Shown: piece after piece, positions 1 through 7,485 of the stretch
Layout: each line of letters begins with the position of its first letter
How positions within the stretch are numbered: the stretch's first letter is position 1
DNA from: JBMNGG01 sp050949705
GTDB taxonomy: Bacteria; Bacillota; Thermosediminibacteria; Thermosediminibacterales; Tepidanaerobacteraceae
Assembly (NCBI GenBank): GCA_050949705.1
Contig: JBMNGG010000013.1
Span: 1 to 54,848 of the forward strand
Direction of reading: 5' to 3'
DNA: 54,848 nucleotides
The notes under the pieces: generated by a model
What the model saw: only the letters and a program-made list of their open reading frames with translations
Database searches by the model: none
Told to the model about the DNA's origin: nothing
Position numbers and translations under genes: made by a program

Positions 1-54
1 GTTACCAATATGTGATAAAATGGACAAAGAAAAATATTTGAGGAGGTTTTTTCC

Positions 55-243
55 TTGAAAGTAAGTGTTGATCAAGATCTATGTATCAGTTGCGGACTTT
101 GCATCGACATCTGTCCATCAGTCTTTGATTGGAATGATGATGGGAAGGCAGATGTAATAGTCGATGAAGTTCCTGCTGACGCTGAAGATGATGCAAAAGA
201 AGCATTAGAAGGATGTCCTTCAGAAGCAATTAAAGAAGATTAA
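55..243 (+). CDS. 4Fe-4S ferredoxin (small, monocluster type)
   Basis: A 62-residue acidic ferredoxin, a cytoplasmic one-electron carrier of anaerobic metabolism. Cys10, Cys13 and Cys16 form a CxxCxxC motif, Cys20 is followed by Pro, and Cys54-Pro lies near the C-terminus. This matches single-cluster clostridial/Thermotoga ferredoxins, where the first three Cys plus the distal Cys hold the cluster and Cys20 may be spare. The start is TTG at 55, chosen because AGGAGGT lies 7 nt upstream. It stands alone, with its own terminator after the stop, and shows no operon link to the aldolase that follows. The partner enzyme is unknown. Confidence 0.95.
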   Translation: MKVSVDQDLCISCGLCIDICPSVFDWNDDGKADVIVDEVPADAEDDAKEALEGCPSEAIKED

Positions 244-260
244 TGTTTTAGCAAAAAAAC

Positions 261-299
261 AAAAAGATCTCATCTACAATTAATAGATGGGGTCTTTTT
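261..299 (+). terminator. Rho-independent terminator after ferredoxin
   Basis: A long hairpin, AAAAAGATCTCATCTA pairing through G-U pairs with TAGATGGGGTCTTTTT, starts 17 nt after the ferredoxin stop and ends in a T-run. It separates ferredoxin from the sugar-acid genes. Confidence 0.88.
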
Positions 300-349
300 A
301 TTTTGTGTAGAGGAAGGAATTTTGAACTGGACGTAGAATATAGAAAATA

Positions 350-368
350 AATGAAACAGTATTTCGCA
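350..368 (+). promoter_or_regulatory. Possible KdgR-like operator upstream of the KDPG aldolase
   Basis: AATGAAACAGTATTTCGCA matches the first 16 positions of the IclR-type KdgR box known from enterobacteria (AATRAAAYRNYRTTTYATT) and lies 22 nt before the aldolase start. A weak TTGAAC -35-like hexamer is at 322-327. The match was made by eye from memory of the consensus. Firmicutes often use LacI-type regulators for the same pathway, so the assignment is tentative. Confidence 0.35.
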
Positions 369-390
369 ATATGAAACGAGGAGGTTTAAT

Positions 391-1032
391 ATGACTAAGT
401 TAGAGGTTATAAAACGTATAACAGATTGTGGTATTGTTGCTGTGGTGAGAGCGGAGTCTTCCGAACAAGCCCTTAAAATCGCCGAATCAGTTAAGAAGGG
501 CGGTGTAGAGGCTATAGAAATAACTATGACAGTGCCTGGGGCAATAGATGTTATTAAAGAACTTGCAAAAGCATACCAAAATGGAGAGATTCTTATTGGT
601 GCAGGGACAGTGATGGATTCGGAGACAGCAAGAGCAGCAATGCTCGCAGGAGCGGAATTTATCGTTAGCCCGTATTTTAATCCAGATGTAGTTAGGATAT
701 GTAATAGATATCAAAAAGTATGTATGCCCGGAGCTATGTCTATTAAAGAAGTCGTTGAAGTTATGGAATCTGGAGCTGATTTTGTAAAATTCTTCCCAGG
801 AAGCGCTTTTGGTCCATCTATGATCAAAGCCATCTTAGGTCCATTGCCTTATGCACCTATTGTTCCTACCGGCGGCGTCAGCCTGGAAAATGTGGATGAG
901 TGGATTAGGGCAGGTTGTAAGGCTGTTGGTGTAGGCGGTCAGCTTACTAAGGGAGCAAAGAAAGGTAATTATGCTGAAGTTGAAGAAACCGCTCGGAAAT
1001 TTGTAGAGGCTATTAAAGCAGCCAGAAAGTAA
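391..1032 (+). CDS. eda: KDPG/KHG aldolase (2-keto-3-deoxy-6-phosphogluconate aldolase)
   Basis: A class I aldolase that splits 2-keto-3-deoxy-6-phosphogluconate into pyruvate and glyceraldehyde-3-phosphate, and 4-hydroxy-2-oxoglutarate in bifunctional members. It has 213 residues, the normal length for a one-domain TIM barrel. The Schiff-base lysine is Lys133 in the motif FVKFFPG, the general acid/base Glu43 sits in EITM, and the phosphate-binding GGV loop is in PTGGVSLENV. The ATG follows GAGGAGG by 6 nt. The kinase making its substrate starts 34 nt downstream, so the two form a KDG-to-pyruvate operon ended by a terminator. Confidence 0.95.
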   Translation: MTKLEVIKRITDCGIVAVVRAESSEQALKIAESVKKGGVEAIEITMTVPGAIDVIKELAKAYQNGEILIGAGTVMDSETARAAMLAGAEFIVSPYFNPDVVRICNRYQKVCMPGAMSIKEVVEVMESGADFVKFFPGSAFGPSMIKAILGPLPYAPIVPTGGVSLENVDEWIRAGCKAVGVGGQLTKGAKKGNYAEVEETARKFVEAIKAARK

Positions 1033-1066
1033 TCTCTATTAACAATTGAAAGGAAGGTGATATTAA

Positions 1067-2092
1067 TTGACTAACAAAATTGTTACTTTTGGTGAGATAA
1101 TGCTAAGACTAACACCTCCCAATTATCTAAGGTTTGTCCAAGCAGACTCCTTTGATATCACATATGGTGGCGGTGAAGCTAATGTTGCTGCTTCTCTTGC
1201 AAACTATGGTGAAGATGTATATTTTGTAACAAAAGTTCCAGATAACCCTATCGGCCAATCAGCTATAAATCATCTACGTCGTTACGGGATAAATACAAGA
1301 TATATAGTAAAAGGCGGAGAGCGGCTAGGTATTTATTTTAATGAAATAGGTGCATCACAGAGACCTTCATTGGTGGTATACGACCGCAGCCATTCGTCGA
1401 TTTCACAGGCACAGGTAGGAGATTTCGATTGGGAAAAAATTCTGGAAGGAGCTAAATGGTTCCACTTTACAGGAATAACCCCTGCTTTAGGCGACAATGT
1501 AGCAGCATGTTGTCTCGAAGCAGTAAAGACCGCACAAAAATTAGGAGTAACCGTTAGTTGTGATTTAAACTATCGTAAAAAACTTTGGTCTAAAGAAAAA
1601 GCCCGTTTAGTTATGACAGAACTTATGCAATATGTAGATATTTCAATTGGTAATGAAGAGGATGCTCATGATGTTTTCGGTATTAAAGCTGGCGAATCTG
1701 ATATAACAAAGGGTCAGCTTAGTGAAGAAGGCTATAAAGATGTAGCCAAGCAGCTCATGGAAAAATTCTCTCTTAAAGGTGTAGCCATAACACTACGTGA
1801 AAGTTTCTCAGCATCAGATAACGGTTGGTCTGCTATGTATTATGATGGAACGGAATTCTATCATTCAAGAAAGTATAAAGTGCATATAGTAGATAGAGTA
1901 GGCGGTGGCGATTCTTTTGGTGGAGGATTCATCTATGCCCTAGTTAAAGGATATAGCCCTAAAGATGCACTTGAATTTGCTGTGGCAGCCTCCTGCCTTA
2001 AACATACCATAGTCGGTGACTTTAACCATATGACGGTTAAAGAAGTAGAGAACTTAGCCAAAGGTGATGCTTCAGGAAGAGTACAAAGATAG
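1067..2092 (+). CDS. kdgK: 2-keto-3-deoxygluconate kinase (PfkB/ribokinase family)
   Basis: A sugar kinase of 341 residues that phosphorylates 2-keto-3-deoxygluconate to KDPG with ATP. The N-terminus carries the family FGEIMLRL start and a GGGEANVA substrate loop. The C-terminal PfkB signature is DRVGGGDSF, with Asp282 as the catalytic base. The start is TTG at 1067, with AAGGAAGGTGA just upstream. It is co-transcribed with the aldolase and followed by a strong terminator. The specific call over generic ribokinase rests on sequence character plus the neighbouring aldolase. Confidence 0.88.
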   Translation: MTNKIVTFGEIMLRLTPPNYLRFVQADSFDITYGGGEANVAASLANYGEDVYFVTKVPDNPIGQSAINHLRRYGINTRYIVKGGERLGIYFNEIGASQRPSLVVYDRSHSSISQAQVGDFDWEKILEGAKWFHFTGITPALGDNVAACCLEAVKTAQKLGVTVSCDLNYRKKLWSKEKARLVMTELMQYVDISIGNEEDAHDVFGIKAGESDITKGQLSEEGYKDVAKQLMEKFSLKGVAITLRESFSASDNGWSAMYYDGTEFYHSRKYKVHIVDRVGGGDSFGGGFIYALVKGYSPKDALEFAVAASCLKHTIVGDFNHMTVKEVENLAKGDASGRVQR

Positions 2093-2108
2093 GGAATATC
2101 ATTGAAAT

Positions 2109-2150
2109 AAAAAAATGTTCCTCTGTTTTTAGACGGAGGAACATTTTTTT
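2109..2150 (+). terminator. Rho-independent terminator of the eda-kdgK operon
   Basis: TGTTCCTCTGT at 2116-2126 pairs with ACGGAGGAACA at 2133-2143 (one G-U pair), flanked by an A-run and followed by seven T. It begins 17 nt after the kinase stop. Confidence 0.93.
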
Positions 2151-2235
2151 ATGTTAGGTTTAAAAATATGAATGAAAAACTAAAAATATTTATGAGGAAT
2201 CAGGAATTTTTATCGTTGTACGGAATATAAATTAT

Positions 2236-2249
2236 TACAAACGATTTCA
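2236..2249. promoter_or_regulatory. LacI-family operator before the regulator gene
   Basis: TACAAACGATTTCA fits the CG-centred LacI/CcpA-type dyad (TGNAANCGNTTNCA) except at position 2. It lies about 160 nt upstream of the LacI-family gene and is 13 of 14 identical to the site before the TRAP operon, suggesting autoregulation. The rest of 2151-2406 is AT-rich with no other clear signal. Confidence 0.6.
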
Positions 2250-2406
2250 AAAGATGCAAAATAGTTTAGATGAAGAAAGTTTTTAACAACTTTTATGAAT
2301 GTGTGATAGGTTATGAAAGTATAGATATTATGAATATGAAAATCGGATTACTATCATTGTATCAATAGAAATCAAAAAATGCATCAATTCAAGAAAGGAA
2401 GATACA

Positions 2407-3411
2407 ATGGTAACTATAAAAGAAGTAGCGAAGAAAGCGGGAGTATCACCGAGCACTGTTTCCAGAGTATTAAATAAAACTGCGGTTGTAAAGGACTCGA
2501 CCAGAAAAAAAGTTTTAGATGCAATAAATCTGTTAGACTACCGACCTAATTTTCTTGCTCAGGGTTTAAAAGAGGGAAAAACTAAAACCATAGGAATTAT
2601 TATTCCAAATATACGAAATCCTATTTACCCAGTTGTGACCAGAGGTGCTGAGGATGCTGCAAAAAAATTTGACTATACAGTAGTTTTAAGCAATACAGAT
2701 GAAAATACTGAAACTGAAAAGCAGAGCATTCAAAATCTTCGTGAAAGGTGGGTTGATGGTTTAATTATAGCACCGGCAGGCAAGGAGATTGAACACATAC
2801 TTGAATTACAAAGAAAAGGATTTCCAATGGTTTTAATAGTTAGGAATCTTGATATTCCCGTCAATGCGGTTTTAATTGATAATTATAGAGCAGCATATGA
2901 TGCAGTTTCTTTCCTCATAAAAACTGGTCATAAACGCATAGCAATAATAAAGGGAAATCAACAATTGGCTTTATACAGGGACCGTTTTAATGGTTACAAG
3001 CAGGCCTTAATTGATTCAGGTATTTTTGTGGCAAATGAATTGATAACAGGAGACGATTCTGACAGCGTTCAATGGAGTTTAGATGGATATAATGCAATAA
3101 ATGGGCTTCTCACTCAGGGTATACAGTTTGATGCAGTATTTGCCACTACAGATCTTCGGGCAATTGGTGCAATTAGAGCTATAAAAGATCATCAGCTTAA
3201 GGTTCCTAATGATATTTCTGTTATAGGTTTTGATAATCTTGATTTCAGTTCTCTTATAGATCCGCCGCTTTCAACTGTATCACAACCATTTTATGATATT
3301 GGGGCAAGGGCTGTAAATAAGCTAATTCAATTAATAGAAGGGGAAACTAAAATTGGAAATTCGTTAGAAATAATGCCAACTGAATTAATAATAAGAAAGT
3401 CTACAAAATGA
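2407..3411 (+). CDS. LacI-family transcriptional regulator
   Basis: A 334-residue DNA-binding repressor or activator. The N-terminal helix-turn-helix (residues about 3-24) has the signature TIKEVAKKAGVSPSTVSRVL, followed by the hinge helix region and a periplasmic-binding-protein-like sensor domain (about 60-334) containing FATTDLRAIGAIRAI and the ISVIGFDNLDF motif typical of the family. The start ATG follows AAAGGAAG. Two nearly identical LacI-type dyads, one upstream of this gene and one upstream of the TRAP transporter, suggest it controls itself and the transporter operon. The effector is probably a sugar acid or its KDG-type derivative, inferred only from neighbours. Confidence 0.92.
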   Translation: MVTIKEVAKKAGVSPSTVSRVLNKTAVVKDSTRKKVLDAINLLDYRPNFLAQGLKEGKTKTIGIIIPNIRNPIYPVVTRGAEDAAKKFDYTVVLSNTDENTETEKQSIQNLRERWVDGLIIAPAGKEIEHILELQRKGFPMVLIVRNLDIPVNAVLIDNYRAAYDAVSFLIKTGHKRIAIIKGNQQLALYRDRFNGYKQALIDSGIFVANELITGDDSDSVQWSLDGYNAINGLLTQGIQFDAVFATTDLRAIGAIRAIKDHQLKVPNDISVIGFDNLDFSSLIDPPLSTVSQPFYDIGARAVNKLIQLIEGETKIGNSLEIMPTELIIRKSTK

Positions 3412-3431
3412 ATTGCTTTTTTACAATAATA

Positions 3432-3445
3432 TGCAAACGATTTCA
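3432..3445. promoter_or_regulatory. LacI-family operator before the TRAP operon
   Basis: TGCAAACGATTTCA is a full match to the CG-centred LacI-type palindrome. It lies 20 nt after the regulator stop and 200 nt before the solute-binding protein. It repeats the site at 2236-2249 and is therefore probably bound by the same regulator. Confidence 0.68.
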
Positions 3446-3583
3446 ATAAAGAGGACAAATAGTAAGGGGTATTTTTATATAAATAACTATTTGTAGCATT
3501 ATCTAAGAGCGGATATTGTTTTCAGAAAAGTGACAATATTGGACTTATAGATATGCCTTCAAAGTCTAGAGAATAAGGGGGTG

Positions 3584-3619
3584 AAACCATATTTCTACAG
3601 CAAATCAATGGTTTTTATT
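3584..3619 (+). promoter_or_regulatory. Hairpin in the leader of the TRAP operon
   Basis: AAACCAT at 3584-3590 can pair with ATGGTTT at 3608-3614, followed by TTATT, 27 nt before the dctP start. It could be a weak attenuator or only an mRNA 5' stem. The stem is short with a 17-nt loop. Confidence 0.25.
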
Positions 3620-3645
3620 AAAAAATAAAGGGGGTTAGATTAAAA

Positions 3646-4683
3646 ATGTCAATCAAAAAGGCTTTAATATTTTTGCTGGTAATAGTAATGGTAGGATCTG
3701 TTTTATTAGCCGGATGTGGTGGCGGCAGCAACAAAGGTGCCTCGGACAATGAAAGTACTAATGGAGCTGAAGAGGTAAAAACTTATACATTCAGAGTTTC
3801 AACTAACCATCCAGAAGAACATCCAACCACTGACTCGTTAAAAGAATTTGCCAGACTAATGAAAGAAAAAACAGAGGGCAGGGTTGAAGTAAAAATCTAT
3901 CCTGCGGCACAGTTAGGGGAAGAAACGGAAGTTATAGAACAAGCTCAGCAGGGGATTTTAGAGTTTGTGAGGGTTTCCGCAGGAAATATGAGCGGTTTTG
4001 CACCAAAAATGGATATCTTCAGTGTACCTTATTTATTTAAAGATGCGGAAAAATACTGGGAGATATTGAGTGGTCCTATTGGTGATGAAATTTTTGCTGA
4101 TCTTGAAACAAAACAATTAAAAGGCATTGTTTATTATGATGGTGGGGCTCGTTCATTCTATAACAGGATTAAACCAATCCAGACTCCTGAAGATCTCAAG
4201 GGAATGAAAATAAGAGTGATGCCCAGTGAGATAATGTTAAAAACCATCGAAGCTTTTGATGCCGTACCTACTTCAACGTCCTTTTCCGAGGTTTATTCAG
4301 CTTTGCAGACAGGAGTTATAGATGGAGCTGAAAACAGTGCGATTAGTCTATTAACAATGAAACACTCAGAAGTTGCCCCATACTTTTCACTAGATGAGCA
4401 TATGAGAATTCCTGACATGCTTGTTATGAGCTTAAGCAAGTGGAATGAAATGCCCGAAGATATTCAGAATGCCATAATAGAAGCAGGAAAAGAATCTCTG
4501 GAATTTCAAAAGAAAGCTTGGGCAGAGTATGAGGAAGCCACCATGAAGCAATTAGAGGCAGAAGGAGTAAAAATCAACACAGTAGACAAAGAAGCATTTG
4601 CCAAAGTAGTAGCACCGCTTATTGAGGAAGTTAAGCCTCAATTTGGCGGTCTAATTGAAAAGATACAAGAAGCACAGAAATAA
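3646..4683 (+). CDS. dctP: TRAP transporter solute-binding lipoprotein (DctP family)
   Basis: The extracytoplasmic substrate receptor of a tripartite ATP-independent periplasmic transporter, 345 residues. A lipoprotein signal peptide ends in the lipobox LLAGC with Cys24 as the anchor, as expected in a Gram-positive cell. The mature part has the DctP fold hallmarks: the phrase YFRVSTNHPEE-like start (TFRVSTNHP), AAQLGEETEVIEQAQ, and the carboxylate-binding Arg region MKIRVMPSE with NSAISLL. The family binds organic acids, including C4-dicarboxylates and uronates. The KDG genes upstream favour a sugar acid here. A small hairpin separates it from dctQ. Confidence 0.93.
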   Translation: MSIKKALIFLLVIVMVGSVLLAGCGGGSNKGASDNESTNGAEEVKTYTFRVSTNHPEEHPTTDSLKEFARLMKEKTEGRVEVKIYPAAQLGEETEVIEQAQQGILEFVRVSAGNMSGFAPKMDIFSVPYLFKDAEKYWEILSGPIGDEIFADLETKQLKGIVYYDGGARSFYNRIKPIQTPEDLKGMKIRVMPSEIMLKTIEAFDAVPTSTSFSEVYSALQTGVIDGAENSAISLLTMKHSEVAPYFSLDEHMRIPDMLVMSLSKWNEMPEDIQNAIIEAGKESLEFQKKAWAEYEEATMKQLEAEGVKINTVDKEAFAKVVAPLIEEVKPQFGGLIEKIQEAQK

Positions 4684-4690
4684 TGAAAAA

Positions 4691-4706
4691 GGAGGGGTAA
4701 CCCTCC
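4691..4706 (+). other. Intercistronic GNRA hairpin between dctP and dctQ
   Basis: GGAGGG-GTAA-CCCTCC is a perfect 6-bp stem closed by a GTAA (GNRA) tetraloop, 8 nt after the dctP stop. Such hairpins can stabilise upstream mRNA and favour binding-protein excess. There is no T-run, so it is not a typical terminator. Confidence 0.55.
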
Positions 4707-4760
4707 GACATCATTAAAAGTAACTTTGTGACTTGTAATTAAATTACAGGAGGTGGCTGA

Positions 4761-5246
4761 ATGAAAATATATACCCAAGTATTAGATATTTTAACAAAAA
4801 TCATTGAGTTCATAATTATAATCCTAATGGGACTGGATGTTGTAGTGATGCTAATTCAGGTTGTAGGTAGGGAATTGGGTAATGCTCCCGCATGGACAGA
4901 AGAATTGGCTCGTTATTTGATGATTTGGATCGGAATGTTAGGTGCCGCTGTTTTAGTTAGATCAAAGAAGCATATATACATAGAAATCCTAGTTGATAGA
5001 ATAAAGCATCCTGCTTTTAAGAAATTTTTTTCTACATTAACTCACATAAGTATCATTGTCGTAGGGGTTATTTTAGTTAATTATGGAGGATATGTTACTA
5101 AGCAGAATATGGGGCAAATATCACCTGCTTTAAGAATAGCTTTTTCTTGGGTGTATTTATCAATGCCTCTGAGTGGAGCTTTAATGATCCTATATTCCAT
5201 AGAACAGTTGCAATCTCAGCAAAGGGGAGAAAGTAAATGTCATTAG
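4761..5246 (+). CDS. dctQ: TRAP transporter small permease (DctQ family)
   Basis: A 161-residue membrane protein with four predicted membrane helices (about residues 14-36, 48-68, 90-110 and 128-148). It contains the DctQ hallmark of a first helix followed by VVGRELG and W-TEELARYLMIW. In the family it couples the binding protein to the large DctM permease. The ATG follows ACAGGAGGTGG. Its end overlaps the start of dctM by 10 nt, indicating translational coupling. Confidence 0.93.
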   Translation: MKIYTQVLDILTKIIEFIIIILMGLDVVVMLIQVVGRELGNAPAWTEELARYLMIWIGMLGAAVLVRSKKHIYIEILVDRIKHPAFKKFFSTLTHISIIVVGVILVNYGGYVTKQNMGQISPALRIAFSWVYLSMPLSGALMILYSIEQLQSQQRGESKCH

Positions 5247-6523
5247 CAGTACTAGTGTTTTCCTTTTTAGTACTTTTAATATTGGGTGTGCCTATCGCTT
5301 TTAGTATGGTGATTTCCACCATGTTTTCACTGTTTGTAATAGGTACTATTCCTTTACAGGTAATAGTTCAAAGAATGACCTCAGGGATTAATAGTTTCCC
5401 ACTTCTAGCCATACCGTTTTTTATTTTAGCAGGTGAAATATTAGAAAAAGGAGGGGCTTCAAAAAGCCTTGTGGATCTTTCAAATATAATCGTTGGCAGA
5501 ATTCGTGGTGGATTAGCAATGGTTGCGGTTCTAGCTGAAATATTCTTGTCCGGCGTTACCGGCTCTTCAGTGGCGGATGGTTCCACTTTAGGTGCTATAT
5601 TGTTACCGATGATGAAAAAGAAAGGATATGATGATGATTTCTCTGCTGCTATTATAGCAGCATCGGCCACTAATGGACTTATAATCCCACCTTCTAACAC
5701 AATGATTCTTTATGGCATGGTAGCCGGCGGCGTATCTATTGGCGCGCTGTTTTTAGCAGGCTTTGTACCAGGCATTATATTAGGAATTGCACTAATGATA
5801 CTCTGTTATATAATTGCCAAAAAAAGGAATTACCCTACAGAAGAACCTGTTAGTATAAAAGAAGGATTGCATATAGTAGTCTACTCCATACCAGCACTTA
5901 TGGCCATAGTCATAATTATGGGTGGAATAGTTAGTGGAATTTTTACAGCGACTGAGGCTGCGGTTGTTTCTGTTGTATACTCTATCCTTATATCTCTATT
6001 TATTTATAGAAAATGGGAGTTAATTAAACAGATGCCGGAAATATTGCTTAATAGTGCTAAGACTACTGCAATAGTACTCATTTTGATTGCTGCTTCAACT
6101 GCTTTTGCCTGGATATTAGCTTATGAAAATGTTCCAACTATGATAGGGGGTATTATGCTCTCTATATCAGATAATCCAATCGTTATTTTAGCTGTAACTA
6201 ATTTGTTACTGCTCATAGTAGGATGTTTTATGGATATGTCTCCTGCCATTTTAATTTTTACTCCAATGCTTCTTCCCATAATGACTCGTATAGGTGTAGA
6301 CCCTGTTCATTTTGGAATAATCATGATGGTGAATTTGTCTATAGGATTGATAACTCCTCCTGTCGGCAATTTACTATTTTTAATGTCTAGCATGGCTAAT
6401 ATCAGCATGACAAGGATATCTAAAGCCGTAGCAATATTTTATATTCCATTGATTATTGTTTTAATACTGATAACCTACATACCAAGCCTTGTAATGTTCT
6501 TACCTAATATGCTAATGAAATAA
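5237..6523 (+). CDS. dctM: TRAP transporter large permease (DctM family)
   Basis: The 428-residue Na+-coupled permease subunit with about 11-12 membrane helices. It shows family signatures such as FPLLAIPFFILAGEI, the VTGSSVADGSTLGAILLP loop with LSGVTGSS, and the later NLSIGLITPPVGNLLF segment. Its length is normal for stand-alone DctM. The gene overlaps dctQ by 10 nt and is followed 26 nt later by a sugar isomerase/epimerase, so the operon probably runs on into catabolic genes. Confidence 0.94.
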   Translation: MSLAVLVFSFLVLLILGVPIAFSMVISTMFSLFVIGTIPLQVIVQRMTSGINSFPLLAIPFFILAGEILEKGGASKSLVDLSNIIVGRIRGGLAMVAVLAEIFLSGVTGSSVADGSTLGAILLPMMKKKGYDDDFSAAIIAASATNGLIIPPSNTMILYGMVAGGVSIGALFLAGFVPGIILGIALMILCYIIAKKRNYPTEEPVSIKEGLHIVVYSIPALMAIVIIMGGIVSGIFTATEAAVVSVVYSILISLFIYRKWELIKQMPEILLNSAKTTAIVLILIAASTAFAWILAYENVPTMIGGIMLSISDNPIVILAVTNLLLLIVGCFMDMSPAILIFTPMLLPIMTRIGVDPVHFGIIMMVNLSIGLITPPVGNLLFLMSSMANISMTRISKAVAIFYIPLIIVLILITYIPSLVMFLPNMLMK

Positions 6524-6549
6524 ATATTTTTCATGAAAGGATGTGACAA

Positions 6550-7371
6550 ATGAAGATAAGCTTCTCCACATTTCCGTATCTTTACTACTCATTAGAAGAT
6601 GTGATTAAAAAACTCAGCGATATGGGATATGACGGAATTGAGATATGGGGCGGAACCCCTCATGCTTATGCCTATGATATGAATAAGGAAAAGATATCTG
6701 CTATCAAAGAAAGAATTCAACAATCTGGTATTGAAATATCTGGGTTCATTCCGGCACAGTTTAGATATCCTGCAAATATAGCTATCGATGATAAAGTTGT
6801 TAGGGAAAGGAGTCTGAATTATCTTAAGAAAAGTATTGATATCGCTGTTGAATTAGGCTCTCCTTTAGTGAGTATTTGTCCAGGACATACAAGATTTGGC
6901 CAGAGTTTCGAAAGTGCTTGGGAAAACCTTGTAAAAGCCTTGGAAGAATTGGTCAGCTATTCTAGCGGGAGCATCGGGATTTTTATAGAACCAGGAAATC
7001 ATTATGAAACAGATTTGGTAATAACTGCAAAAGATGCAAAAAGATTAATTAAGGATTTGAATAGCAAGATCGGAGTAGTATTAGATACAGGTCATATGTT
7101 TGTAAATCGAGAGTCCATTTCAGATTCTGTTTTATGTTTAGATAAAGCAAAAACCCATTTTCATATTGATGACAACATGGGTTTAACCGATGACCACATG
7201 ATACCGGGTGAAGGAAAGATAAATTATCAGATGTTGTTTCATAATCTTAAAAAAGTAAACTACAATGGTTTTTTGACTGTGGAATTGGGCTTTCAGTATT
7301 GTACCGATCCGGACCCTGCGGCTTATAGAAGCCTACAATATTTAAGGAGTCAAATGATTGTAAACATTTAA
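6550..7371 (+). CDS. Sugar phosphate isomerase/epimerase (xylose isomerase-like TIM barrel)
   Basis: A 273-residue metal-dependent TIM-barrel protein of the AP-endonuclease-2/xylose-isomerase-like family, which includes fructoselysine-6-phosphate 3-epimerase, IolE/IolI and hydroxypyruvate isomerases. Likely metal ligands are visible as Glu in FIEPGNH, Asp-His in LDTGH, His in HFHIDDN and Glu in LTVELG. It lies 26 nt downstream of the TRAP permease with an ATGAAAGGATGTG ribosome site and probably acts on the imported substrate. The exact substrate cannot be read from the sequence. Confidence 0.82.
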   Translation: MKISFSTFPYLYYSLEDVIKKLSDMGYDGIEIWGGTPHAYAYDMNKEKISAIKERIQQSGIEISGFIPAQFRYPANIAIDDKVVRERSLNYLKKSIDIAVELGSPLVSICPGHTRFGQSFESAWENLVKALEELVSYSSGSIGIFIEPGNHYETDLVITAKDAKRLIKDLNSKIGVVLDTGHMFVNRESISDSVLCLDKAKTHFHIDDNMGLTDDHMIPGEGKINYQMLFHNLKKVNYNGFLTVELGFQYCTDPDPAAYRSLQYLRSQMIVNI

Positions 7372-7485
7372 GCCACATGGTCTAAAATTTGGAGTCATGT
7401 GATACCTAAGTTACACTTTGGGAATATTTTTGCATGATTAAAGTTCCTATTAAAAAGTATTTTTTGCATAGGGGAGGGTTATAGG

